Shown in pieces: positions 10,380 to 18,545 of a DNA stretch of 64,000 nt; position 1 is the first letter of the stretch; each line of letters opens with the position of its first letter. Made by a program: the position numbers and the translations under genes. This DNA comes from Microbulbifer sp. Q7. GTDB taxonomy: Bacteria > Pseudomonadota > Gammaproteobacteria > Pseudomonadales > Cellvibrionaceae. The notes beneath the pieces were generated by a model that made no database searches, had not been told where the DNA came from, and saw only the letters and a list, made by a program, of their open reading frames with translations. The stretch spans positions 1,954,501 to 2,018,500 of the forward strand of contig NZ_LROY01000002.1 in NCBI RefSeq assembly GCF_001639145.1, given 5' to 3'.

Positions 10380-10769
10380 GGAAATAGAAGGTATCCGCAT
10401 AGAAAAGGCCCAGTATTTTCGCGGGCTGCAGGCGAAGTGTTCACATATCAGGCAGAGCTGAAGGCGAGCAATTATTCAACAAAGCAAGCACTTACTTTTG
10501 CAAGCTCACAAGTTACTTTAAGTTTTGAAGGGAGCCCACTGAGGGCAAAGAGGAAGCCCCATTGTTAGCGGGCGCTAACCTGAAGCCTTTAGCCGAGAAG
10601 AAAAACACGCCAGGAAAGTGCGCGCAGGCCTACAGGCCCAGCCGGGACTTCCACGCCAGCGGGGCAGCATAGAACCCGAAAGCATATAAAGATCAGCTTT
10701 TATTATTTTTAACCCCACTAAAGTCACTGTAGCGTTGCATCATCCAGTATTCATCAGGAATTCACGACC
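10380..10769. other. Intergenic region between mraZ promoter and cysH-like gene
   Basis: No convincing gene on either strand. The one clear element is a 16-base palindrome, GTTAGCGGGCGCTAAC (10564-10579), two 7-base arms around GG, which looks like a dimeric repressor site or a short hairpin. The A/T-rich stretch 10680-10715 just upstream of the plus-strand gene probably holds its promoter, but I could not assign boxes. Confidence 0.5.
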
Positions 10770-11447
10770 ATGGGCGTTTCAGCAGGACTCAGCGAACAAA
10801 CCGCGTCCTCCCCAACCTTCCACCACAATGCGGACCTCGCGGCGCTCAACCAGCGCTTCAAAGGCTGCAAGCCCAGTGAAATCATGAAGTTCACTATCGC
10901 CGAGGCAGAAAACCCGGTGGTGTTCACCAACTTTCGCCCGCTGGCTATCGCGTTCCTGCACCTGGTCACCCGCGCCAAACCCGACATCCCCGTTATCTGG
11001 GTCGACCACGGCTACAACACACCGGAAACCTATCGCCATATCGAGAAGGTCATCCAGCTACTGGACCTCAACCTGCACACCTACTCCCCCAAGATGTCTG
11101 CGGCGCATTTCAATGCGGTGCACGGCGGCATCCCCCCGCTGGACACGCCGGAGCACGATTTCTTCTCCCGCACCGTCAAGCTGGAGCCCTTCAATCGCGC
11201 GATGCAGGAATTGAAGCCCGACGTGTGGCTGAATGGCATCCGCCACGACCAGAATGCCCACCGCAAGGGGCTCGACATCTTCACCAAGGGTAATCACGGC
11301 ACTATTCGTGTGGCGCCGATGTTCCACCTGCGAGAGATTGACGTGGAAGAGTATGTCTACGAGCACGACCTGCCGGACAACGATGTGTACTTCGACCCCA
11401 CCAAGGGCGAGGAACACCGCGAGTGCGGGCTGCTGCTGCAGAAATAA
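10770..11447 (+). CDS. PAPS-reductase (CysH)-family protein, divergent
   Basis: 225 residues. The middle is clearly CysH-like: PDIPVIWVDHGYNTPETYRHI, the MNRAL-like FNRAMQEL, NGIRHDQ, and a C-terminal RECG (217-220) matching the ECG motif whose cysteine does catalysis in PAPS reductase. No second cysteine pair for an iron-sulfur cluster is seen, so it resembles the PAPS rather than the APS type. The canonical substrate loop near the N-terminus (SSFGxQ-like) is replaced by FTNFRPLAIAF, and the protein stops five residues after the motif, so reduction of PAPS is likely but not certain. The ATG is preceded by CAGGAA. It stands alone between the dcw promoter and rnpB. Confidence 0.75.
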   Translation: MGVSAGLSEQTASSPTFHHNADLAALNQRFKGCKPSEIMKFTIAEAENPVVFTNFRPLAIAFLHLVTRAKPDIPVIWVDHGYNTPETYRHIEKVIQLLDLNLHTYSPKMSAAHFNAVHGGIPPLDTPEHDFFSRTVKLEPFNRAMQELKPDVWLNGIRHDQNAHRKGLDIFTKGNHGTIRVAPMFHLREIDVEEYVYEHDLPDNDVYFDPTKGEEHRECGLLLQK

Positions 11448-11571
11448 CGCGGCAAAATCGGTCTGCACAACCGAATTGGGAGTTTTAAGGAAGTTACACG
11501 GACGTACTGCCAGGGATGGCTTTCGACCTGCGGCGCGCTTTGGCACCGCAACGGTCGAGCACAGGGAATTT

Positions 11572-11947
<376 letters not shown>

Positions 11948-11953
11948 GCGCGA

Positions 11954-11982
11954 AGAGTAATGACGCCCCCACGGGAATGCAA
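11954..11982 (-). promoter_or_regulatory. rnpB promoter
   Basis: Minus strand TTGCAT, 17-base spacer, TACTCT; the -10 box ends 7 bases before the P1 helix of the RNase P RNA, which is exactly where transcription should start. The agreement of box spacing and mature 5' end supports both calls. Confidence 0.7.
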
Positions 11983-12003
11983 CTCGTTCGTGGCATTTGC
12001 CCG

Positions 12004-12846
12004 CTATTTTTGCGCGAGGGACCAGTTGTAGAGCAGCTTCTTGTTCACGCCGGTAATCTCCGCCGCCACCGCCGCGGCGCGCTTGGGGGGAAGTTCGGCC
12101 AGCAATAATGTCATCACCCGTTCGGCCTCAGCATCCAGCTCCGCGGACGGCCCCTCCTCGGCGCCGCGCACCAGCAGGGCGATTTCACCGCGCTGCTGAT
12201 TGCGGTCGGCGCGTACCCACTCCACCAGCTCTGCCAGCGGCAGCAGGTGAATCGTCTCGAACGCCTTGGTCAGCTCCCGTGCGATCACCGCCTCACGGGC
12301 ATTTCCGAACACCTGCCGCATGGCATCGAGAGTGTCCAGCACACGGTGAGGTGCCTCATAGAAAACCATGGTGCGCGTCTCGTTTTCTAACGCGCGCAAC
12401 GCCTTCTCACGGGCCAGTGCCTTGGCAGGCAGGAAACCCTCGAAGGTAAAACGGTCACTGGGCAGACCAGCCGCGGACAGTGCCGCCACAAACGCACAGG
12501 GCCCCGGAATGGGAACCACGTTGAAGCCCCGCTCGCGCGCTTCGCGCACCAGCCGGTATCCGGGGTCAGAAATCAGCGGGGTACCGGCATCGGAGATCAA
12601 GGCCACCGTCTGCCCCTGCTCCAGGCGCTGCAGAATTTTTGTGGTTCGATGGTCATCCGAGTGGTCGTGGTAGGCCACCAGCGGTGTTTCGATGGAAAAG
12701 TGGGAAAAAAGTCGCTGACTGTGACGGGTGTCTTCCGCCGCCACCAGATCCGCGGATTGTAGAACTTCCACCGCTCGCGGTACCATATCCGCCAAATTGC
12801 CAATGGGCGTCGCGACGATATAGAGCACCGCTGTATCCAGCCCCAT
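12004..12846 (-). CDS. rsmI: RsmI, 16S rRNA 2'-O-ribose C1402 methyltransferase
   Basis: SAM-dependent methyltransferase (tetrapyrrole-methylase fold) that methylates the ribose of C1402, the same nucleotide modified on the base by RsmH in this window. 280 residues; YIVATPIGNLADM near the start, AEDTRHS, ISDAGTPLISDPG and PIPGPCAFVAAL are family hallmarks. ATG preceded by GGAG. Divergent from lpoA with only 35 bases between starts. Confidence 0.96.
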   Translation of the reverse strand: MGLDTAVLYIVATPIGNLADMVPRAVEVLQSADLVAAEDTRHSQRLFSHFSIETPLVAYHDHSDDHRTTKILQRLEQGQTVALISDAGTPLISDPGYRLVREARERGFNVVPIPGPCAFVAALSAAGLPSDRFTFEGFLPAKALAREKALRALENETRTMVFYEAPHRVLDTLDAMRQVFGNAREAVIARELTKAFETIHLLPLAELVEWVRADRNQQRGEIALLVRGAEEGPSAELDAEAERVMTLLLAELPPKRAAAVAAEITGVNKKLLYNWSLAQK

Positions 12847-12881
12847 AGTTCACTCCAGAATAAGTTTTGTGGGAGAAGAAT

Positions 12882-14792
12882 ATGTCCGCCCTGTACCGGC
12901 GAATTCCTTTCATTTTCAATGGCCTGGCCGCTGCCACGCTGGCCCTGGCTCTGGCCGGCTGCCAGACCCCCAGCAGCCAGCCCGGCGCCCAGATACCGGC
13001 AACACCCGGCGATGCCGCCACGGCCAGCCGCCAGAGCGCTGTGCGCCTGCTGAACGAGGCGCGCCAGCTTGCATCGCCCGAAAAAGACCGCGCGCAACTG
13101 CAAGCGGCCGCCATTCTATACACTCTGGGCGATAACGCGACGCTCCGGCAAGCCGCGAGCACCATTGATGCGGAACAATTGACCGACACCGAGTACGCCA
13201 AGTACGCCCAGGTGTACGGCAGCGCCCTGGCCGCAGACGATGAATTTTTCACCGCCCTGGATCTGGTGAGCGCCCCGCGCCTGGAGCAGGCCTGGTTCCA
13301 GATCCCGGCCGATACCGCCCTGCCGCTGCGCAACCTGCGCGCGGACCTGTGGAATCTGATGGGCGATATCGACAGTGGCATCGCAGAACGTCAGCGTATT
13401 GCGCCACTGGCGCGGGAAGACGACGCCATTGCCGCCAATAACAACGGGCTCTGGCAACTTTTGACCCAGCTCCCCTCAAAAGAGCTCCGGCTGCGCGCCG
13501 AGGAGAGTCTGGACCCGAAAATGCGCGCCTGGTACGAGCTCGCACTACTCGGCCGCGATACCCAGGCGGACATCAGCACCCAGCTGAGCGCCCTGAATCG
13601 CTGGCGCCAGCAGTGGCCGAATCACACCGCAGTTTCTCACCCGCCACAGGCCCTGCAACTGCTGGAGCAACTGGCTTCACAGCGCGCGCAGAACGTAGCC
13701 CTGCTGCTGCCCCTGTCGGGCCCCCTCGGCAGCGCCGGCCGGGCCATTCGGGATGGCTTTATGGCCGCCTACTACAGCGCTCTGGACGCCGGTGCGCCCA
13801 CCCCTCAGGTGCAGGTGTATGACACCGGCCAGGACCAGCCTTTTGAAGAGATCTACCAGACCGCCGTCAATAACGGCGCGCAGGCCATCGTAGGCCCGCT
13901 GGACAAAAGTAAGGTCGCAAACCTGCTCGCCACAGAAATGCTGCCTGTTCCGACCCTCGCCCTCAATTACGGGGACCAGGGCCGGCTGACGCACGACCTG
14001 GTGCAGTTCGGCCTCGCCATTGAAGACGAAGCCCGCCAAGTCGCGCGACAGGCTTACCGCCTGGGACATCGCCAGGCAATGATTCTGGCGCCGGAATCCA
14101 GCTGGGGGCAGCGCGGACTGGCGGCCTTTACCGAGGAATGGAACCTCCTCGGAGGCAGCGTTACCGAGAGCCGCAACTATCGCGACAACTCCAATTTTTC
14201 ACAGCTGGTCAGTGATGCCCTGCTGATCCCCGAGAGTAAGAATCGCGAACAGGAGCTGCGCCGTAAACTGGCTTCGCCACTGAAGTTCACCCCGCGCCGC
14301 CGCGGCGACGTGGACATGCTGTTTGTTCTGGCCCAACCGCAGCAGGCGCGCCAGATCAAACCCATGCTGTCATTCTTCTACGCGGGCGAGCTGCCGGTTT
14401 TCTCTACTTCACAGATTTTTGCGGGCACGGTGAACCGTCAGCGCGACCGGGACATCAACGGTGTGCGCTTTACCGCCTTGCCCTGGCTGTTTGAAGACGA
14501 CAACGAGACCAAGCAGAATATCGAACGACAGGCGGCCCCCGCACCCGCATTTGCCCGCCTCTACGCGCTGGGCGCCGACGCCTTCCGCCTGTACCCGCGC
14601 CTGCCCATACTGCGCCAGTTTCCGGAGCAGCAGGTGTATGGCCTGACGGGAGCCCTGAGCCTGACGGCCGATGGCCGTATCGTGCGCGAGCAGATCTGGG
14701 CGAAAATCGACAAGGGCGCCCCGGTGCCAATCACCACCAGCGAGAGCGGCAACGTTTCGACCGATGACAGCGTCCGTGTGGACCATCGCTGA
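12882..14792 (+). CDS. lpoA: LpoA-like outer-membrane lipoprotein activator of PBP1a
   Basis: Periplasm-facing lipoprotein that stimulates the class A synthase PBP1a. The start at 12882 is chosen over an upstream TTG because GGGAGAAG is well placed before it. 636 residues: signal peptide with lipobox LAGC (lipidated C27), an N-terminal helical repeat region (about 45-240), then a periplasmic-binding-protein-like domain starting near NVALLLPLSGPLGSAGRAI. Its position with yraN, diaA and dolP is the classical arrangement. Confidence 0.92.
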   Translation: MSALYRRIPFIFNGLAAATLALALAGCQTPSSQPGAQIPATPGDAATASRQSAVRLLNEARQLASPEKDRAQLQAAAILYTLGDNATLRQAASTIDAEQLTDTEYAKYAQVYGSALAADDEFFTALDLVSAPRLEQAWFQIPADTALPLRNLRADLWNLMGDIDSGIAERQRIAPLAREDDAIAANNNGLWQLLTQLPSKELRLRAEESLDPKMRAWYELALLGRDTQADISTQLSALNRWRQQWPNHTAVSHPPQALQLLEQLASQRAQNVALLLPLSGPLGSAGRAIRDGFMAAYYSALDAGAPTPQVQVYDTGQDQPFEEIYQTAVNNGAQAIVGPLDKSKVANLLATEMLPVPTLALNYGDQGRLTHDLVQFGLAIEDEARQVARQAYRLGHRQAMILAPESSWGQRGLAAFTEEWNLLGGSVTESRNYRDNSNFSQLVSDALLIPESKNREQELRRKLASPLKFTPRRRGDVDMLFVLAQPQQARQIKPMLSFFYAGELPVFSTSQIFAGTVNRQRDRDINGVRFTALPWLFEDDNETKQNIERQAAPAPAFARLYALGADAFRLYPRLPILRQFPEQQVYGLTGALSLTADGRIVREQIWAKIDKGAPVPITTSESGNVSTDDSVRVDHR

Positions 14793-14877
14793 ATAACCAG
14801 CACCTCGCTCGCCCACCTGGCCACTCTCTCACGGATGAGAGGGTCACGGACACAACCCCGGTAGGGATACCCCGAGT

Positions 14878-15237
14878 ATGGATACAACCAGCATTGGCAA
14901 GCAGATGGAAGCGGTTGCCGAGCGGCACCTCAAGGACGCCGGGCTGCGGATTGTGGAGCGGAACTTCCGCGGCCGCTTCGGCGAAATTGACCTGATCGCC
15001 CGCAACGGCAATACCCTGGTGTTTGTGGAAGTACGCTACCGGCGCAGCCGCAGTTTTGGTGGCGCCGGTGTTTCGGTAGACTTCCGCAAACAGCGCAAGC
15101 TGCTGGCCACCGCCAACGGCTACCTGCAATACCGAAAGCTGGACTGCCCCTGCCGCTTCGATGTCATCACCATTGAACAGGACAGTGGTGGCGCTTCGCT
15201 GCATATCGACTGGATAATAAACGCCTTCGGGCAATAG
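14878..15237 (+). CDS. yraN: YraN, UPF0102 predicted nuclease-fold protein
   Basis: 119-residue member of the UPF0102 family, which has a restriction-endonuclease-like core; its cellular role is not established. Characteristic GKQMEAVAERHL, RNFRGRFGEIDLIAR and FVEVRYRRS are present, including the E-D-(E/V)xR residues expected of the nuclease fold. Third conserved position after rsmI-lpoA. The start codon is ATG at 14878. Confidence 0.93.
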   Translation: MDTTSIGKQMEAVAERHLKDAGLRIVERNFRGRFGEIDLIARNGNTLVFVEVRYRRSRSFGGAGVSVDFRKQRKLLATANGYLQYRKLDCPCRFDVITIEQDSGGASLHIDWIINAFGQ

Positions 15238-15265
15238 GCTCACACCGATGGAAACCTCAGAATAA

Positions 15266-15859
15266 ATGGAACAGCGCGTAGTAACCCTGTTTCACCACAG
15301 CATTGAAGCAACCATGAATGCTGGTGAACTTTTGGCCCCGTTGATTGCCGAAGCCAGCGAGATGATCGTGCACACTCTGCTGGCTGAAAATAAACTCCTG
15401 ATCTGCGGCAACGGCCTGAGCGGTGCTCTATCGCAAAGTTTTTCAGCGCAATTAATGGGTGGCTTTGAGCGGGAGCGACCCGGCCTGCCCGCACTCGCCC
15501 TCAATGGCGACGCGATCACCACGGGTACCGTGGCACGCAATCACGGTCGCGCCGAGTCCTACGCGCGCCAGATCCGGGCGCTGGGCCAACCGGGTGATCT
15601 GCTGGTTCTCATCAGTACCGACGGCAGCGACTCCAATCTGGTCCAGGCAATACGTGCGGCACACGACCGGGAGATGGGCGTACTCGCGCTCACCGGTGGC
15701 GAAAGTGACAGTGACTGTACCGCGCTACTTGATGTTCACGATATCGAACTCCGCGTGCCTTCGCAGGTGGCGTCCGAAGTGCATCAGGTCCACCTGCTAA
15801 CCCTGTTCTGCCTGTGCGACCTGATCGACAGCAGCCTGTTTGGCGGATACGAGGAATGA
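15266..15859 (+). CDS. diaA: DiaA/GmhA-type SIS-domain protein
   Basis: 197-residue sugar-isomerase-fold protein. In E. coli the protein at this locus, DiaA, is a tetramer that promotes DnaA assembly at oriC; the sequence-related GmhA makes heptose precursors. Visible motifs are LICGNGLSGALSQSFSAQLM, GDLLVLISTDGSDSN and SEVHQVHLLTLF. The context (between yraN and dolP) favours DiaA. Confidence 0.88.
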   Translation: MEQRVVTLFHHSIEATMNAGELLAPLIAEASEMIVHTLLAENKLLICGNGLSGALSQSFSAQLMGGFERERPGLPALALNGDAITTGTVARNHGRAESYARQIRALGQPGDLLVLISTDGSDSNLVQAIRAAHDREMGVLALTGGESDSDCTALLDVHDIELRVPSQVASEVHQVHLLTLFCLCDLIDSSLFGGYEE

Positions 15860-15862
15860 TCC

Positions 15863-16462
15863 ATGCAACTGATTACAGGTAAATCCCTTATGAAACCGGT
15901 CAAGCTGGCCATTGCGGCCTGCGCATTTTCCATTCTGGGTGGCTGCGCCACCGTTCTGGACGCAACCCACGACGGCCCCATTCAGCCAGATCCCGGCGAG
16001 CGCAGCTTCGGCACCTACATCGATGACCAGCAGCTGGAAACCATCACCAAGGTGAATATTGGCAAGGCCCACCCGCAGTTGAAGGCGGCCAATATCGATG
16101 TGGTCAGCTTCAATGGGGTTGTCCTGCTCACCGGGCAGGTCCCCAGCAACGAACTGCGCAACCTGGCTGGCGCCACTGCACAACAAGTACACTCCATTCG
16201 CCAGGTTTACAATGAGATTCAGGTGCGAGGGACCACTTCCATGCTGGCCCGCACCAGCGACACCTGGCTGACCACCAAAGTAAAAAGCGCCCTGCTCGCC
16301 GACAAGGAAATCGACAGCGGCCGCATTAAGGTGGTTACCGAAAACGGTGTCGTCTATCTAATGGGCCTGCTGACCCGTCAGGAAGCGGAAAACGCTGCGG
16401 AAAAAACACGCACCGTGGGCGGCGTACAGAAAGTGGTCAAGGCGGTGGAATACATCGACTGA
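15863..16462 (+). CDS. dolP: DolP (YraP)-like BON-domain outer-membrane lipoprotein
   Basis: Lipoprotein with two BON domains (about residues 55-115 and 130-198) implicated in outer-membrane integrity. Signal peptide with lipobox LGGC; the lipidated cysteine is residue 28 from the ATG at 15863, or 19 if the internal ATG at 15890 (MKPVK, preceded by AGGTAA) is the true start. GAGGAA precedes the first ATG, so both are plausible. Fourth gene of the lpoA-yraN-diaA-dolP set; a strong terminator follows. Confidence 0.92.
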   Translation: MQLITGKSLMKPVKLAIAACAFSILGGCATVLDATHDGPIQPDPGERSFGTYIDDQQLETITKVNIGKAHPQLKAANIDVVSFNGVVLLTGQVPSNELRNLAGATAQQVHSIRQVYNEIQVRGTTSMLARTSDTWLTTKVKSALLADKEIDSGRIKVVTENGVVYLMGLLTRQEAENAAEKTRTVGGVQKVVKAVEYID

Positions 16463-16483
16463 CGCCCTGCTGAAATTGACCCA

Positions 16484-16516
16484 TAAAAAAACGGAGGCCG
16501 AAGCCTCCGTTTTTTT
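16484..16516. terminator. Bidirectional Rho-independent terminator
   Basis: Stem ACGGAGGC (16491-16498) and GCCTCCGT (16503-16510) around a CGAA loop, with a run of A before and of T after. It can end both dolP (plus) and the convergent thiolase gene (minus). Confidence 0.9.
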
Positions 16517-16534
16517 ATGCCGGACAAAAGCCCA

Positions 16535-17725
16535 TCAGGGGCGCTCTAGCGCAACCGCGGTCGCCTCACCGCCACCGATACACAGGCTCGCCACCCCTTT
16601 CTTGAGATCGCGATTTTCCAGCGCTGCGAGCAGGGTCACGATGACGCGCGCACCGCTGGCACCCAGGGGATGCCCCAGGGCGCAGGCACCACCGTTCACA
16701 TTGACTTTGTCACGGGGCAGGTCCAACTCTTTCATGGCCGCCATGGTGACGACCGCAAAGGCTTCGTTGATCTCAAACAGATCGACTTCACCTGCACTCC
16801 AGCCCACTTGCTCCATCAGATTGGCCATGGCGGACACCGGTGCCGTGGTAAACCACTCCGGCGCGTGCGCGAACTGGCTCTGTCCTTTCAATACCGCGAG
16901 GATTTTGGCACCGCGCGCTTTTGCTTCGCTTTCCCGCATCAGCACCAGAGCGGCCGCACCATCGGAGATAGAACTGGCATTGGCTGCGGTGACGGTCCCG
17001 TCCTTGCGGAAGGCCGGGCGCAGCTGGGGGATCTTATCCGGGCGCGCATTGCCAGGCCCCTCGTCCACCGACACTTCCACATCTCCTTTGCGGCCGCGGA
17101 TGGTCACCGGGGTAATTTCCCGCTTAAAGGCACCGGCTTCAATCGCCCCGCTGGCGCGCGCCAGTGATTCCAGTGCAAACGCGTCCTGCTCTTCCCGGGA
17201 AAAGTCGTACTTGTCTGCGGTGCACTCGGCAAACTTGCCCATCAACTGACCGTCATACGCATTTTCGAGGCCGTCGGTGAACATGTGATCCAGCACCTCA
17301 CCGTGACCGAGGCGCATGCCACCGCGGGATTTGGGTAGCAGGTAGGGTGCATTGCTCATGCTCTCCATACCACCCGCCACCACGACCTTGGCATCGCCGG
17401 CCAGCAGCGCGTTGCGTGCCACCATCACCGTCTTCATGCCCGAGCCACACACCTTGTTCACGGTTGTGGTAGGCGTCGCCTCCGGAATGCCGGCGCCCAG
17501 TGATGCCTGCCGCGCGGGCGCCTGACCCAAACCTGCAGGCAACACGCAACCCATCAGAACCTCATCGACGTCGGTGGCCGCTACACCGGCGTCGGCAAGC
17601 GCGCCGCGAATCGCGACGGCGCCAAGCTCGGGGGCACTCAGGCCGGACAGCGCGCCCTGCATCGCGCCCATGGGCGTGCGGGATATTCCAACAATGACTA
17701 CGGGGTCTGTAATTTGCTCACTCAT
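16535..17725 (-). CDS. Acetyl-CoA acetyltransferase (thiolase II)
   Basis: 396-residue biosynthetic-type thiolase that condenses or cleaves acyl-CoA and acetyl-CoA. Nucleophilic cysteine C93 in VNKVCGSGMK, the histidine in GGACALGHPLGASG and the second cysteine in CIGGGEA are all present, as is NEAFAV. It is a single gene with no fatty-acid or PHB genes beside it, so the physiological substrate cannot be fixed from context. Confidence 0.93.
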   Translation of the reverse strand: MSEQITDPVVIVGISRTPMGAMQGALSGLSAPELGAVAIRGALADAGVAATDVDEVLMGCVLPAGLGQAPARQASLGAGIPEATPTTTVNKVCGSGMKTVMVARNALLAGDAKVVVAGGMESMSNAPYLLPKSRGGMRLGHGEVLDHMFTDGLENAYDGQLMGKFAECTADKYDFSREEQDAFALESLARASGAIEAGAFKREITPVTIRGRKGDVEVSVDEGPGNARPDKIPQLRPAFRKDGTVTAANASSISDGAAALVLMRESEAKARGAKILAVLKGQSQFAHAPEWFTTAPVSAMANLMEQVGWSAGEVDLFEINEAFAVVTMAAMKELDLPRDKVNVNGGACALGHPLGASGARVIVTLLAALENRDLKKGVASLCIGGGEATAVALERP

Positions 17726-17939
17726 GCTGTTATGACTCCAGTTTTAACGGCAACCGCCACAAAAAGATGACCAGTATTGCGGCGCGGCGTAATTTCGCGG
17801 CAGAGTATACCCTATCACGCCGGTGCCCCGGCTATCCGCCTTTCGTTGTAGTGTCCATGGTAGTATCTGGCGCAATCGTGGGATAAACCGATACGACCCA
17901 ATAACACTGACCGTTCACAACAGGAAGAGAAGAGTATCA

Positions 17940-18536
17940 ATGGAAGCTGCAACCATCGTCTGGCTGGTAGTGCTGGCCGCACTGGGCTTTTACATAATCA
18001 GCATTTACAACAAGCTGGTTTCCCTCAAGAACCGCTACGAAAATGCCTTTGCGCAGATTGAAGTGCAACTCAAGCGCCGCTACGACCTGATCCCCAACCT
18101 GGTGGAGTCTGCCAAGGCCTACCTGAAACATGAGCGGGAAACACTGGAAGCCGTCATCAGCGCGCGAAACTCCGCCCTCGCCGGCCTCAAGGCCGCGGCC
18201 AATAACCCGGGCTCAGCAGCCGCCATGGCCGACCTCGGTAATGCCGAAGGTATCCTTTCCAGCGCGCTGGGGCGCCTGAATGTGGTGATGGAGGCCTACC
18301 CGGACCTGAAGGCAAACCAGACCGTGCAGCAGGTGATGGAAGAGTTGACCACTACGGAAAACAAGGTGTCATTCGCCCGCCAGGCATTTAACGACGGTGT
18401 CACCGCCTACAACACCTTCCGCCAGAGCTTCCCACCGGTATTTTTTGCCGGTTTCTTCGGTCACCGGGAAAACGGCAAGTTACTGGAGTTCGCTGATTCC
18501 GAGGCCTTCCAGGCCGCTCCCAAGGTCCAGTTCTGA
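17940..18536 (+). CDS. lemA: LemA family protein
   Basis: 198 residues; one N-terminal membrane helix (about 5-22) followed by a helical domain with the hallmark NRYENAFAQIEVQLKRRYDL. LemA proteins are of unknown function and are commonly encoded beside M48 metalloproteases or TPM-domain proteins, as here. Start chosen at 17940 (GGAAGAGAAGAG upstream) rather than at 17823. Only 9 bases separate it from the protease gene. Confidence 0.9.
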   Translation: MEAATIVWLVVLAALGFYIISIYNKLVSLKNRYENAFAQIEVQLKRRYDLIPNLVESAKAYLKHERETLEAVISARNSALAGLKAAANNPGSAAAMADLGNAEGILSSALGRLNVVMEAYPDLKANQTVQQVMEELTTTENKVSFARQAFNDGVTAYNTFRQSFPPVFFAGFFGHRENGKLLEFADSEAFQAAPKVQF

Positions 18537-18545
18537 CGCACCGCC

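Noticed and set aside
11448..11571. Region 3' of rnpB searched for a terminator
   Set aside because: No stem followed by a T-run on the minus strand.
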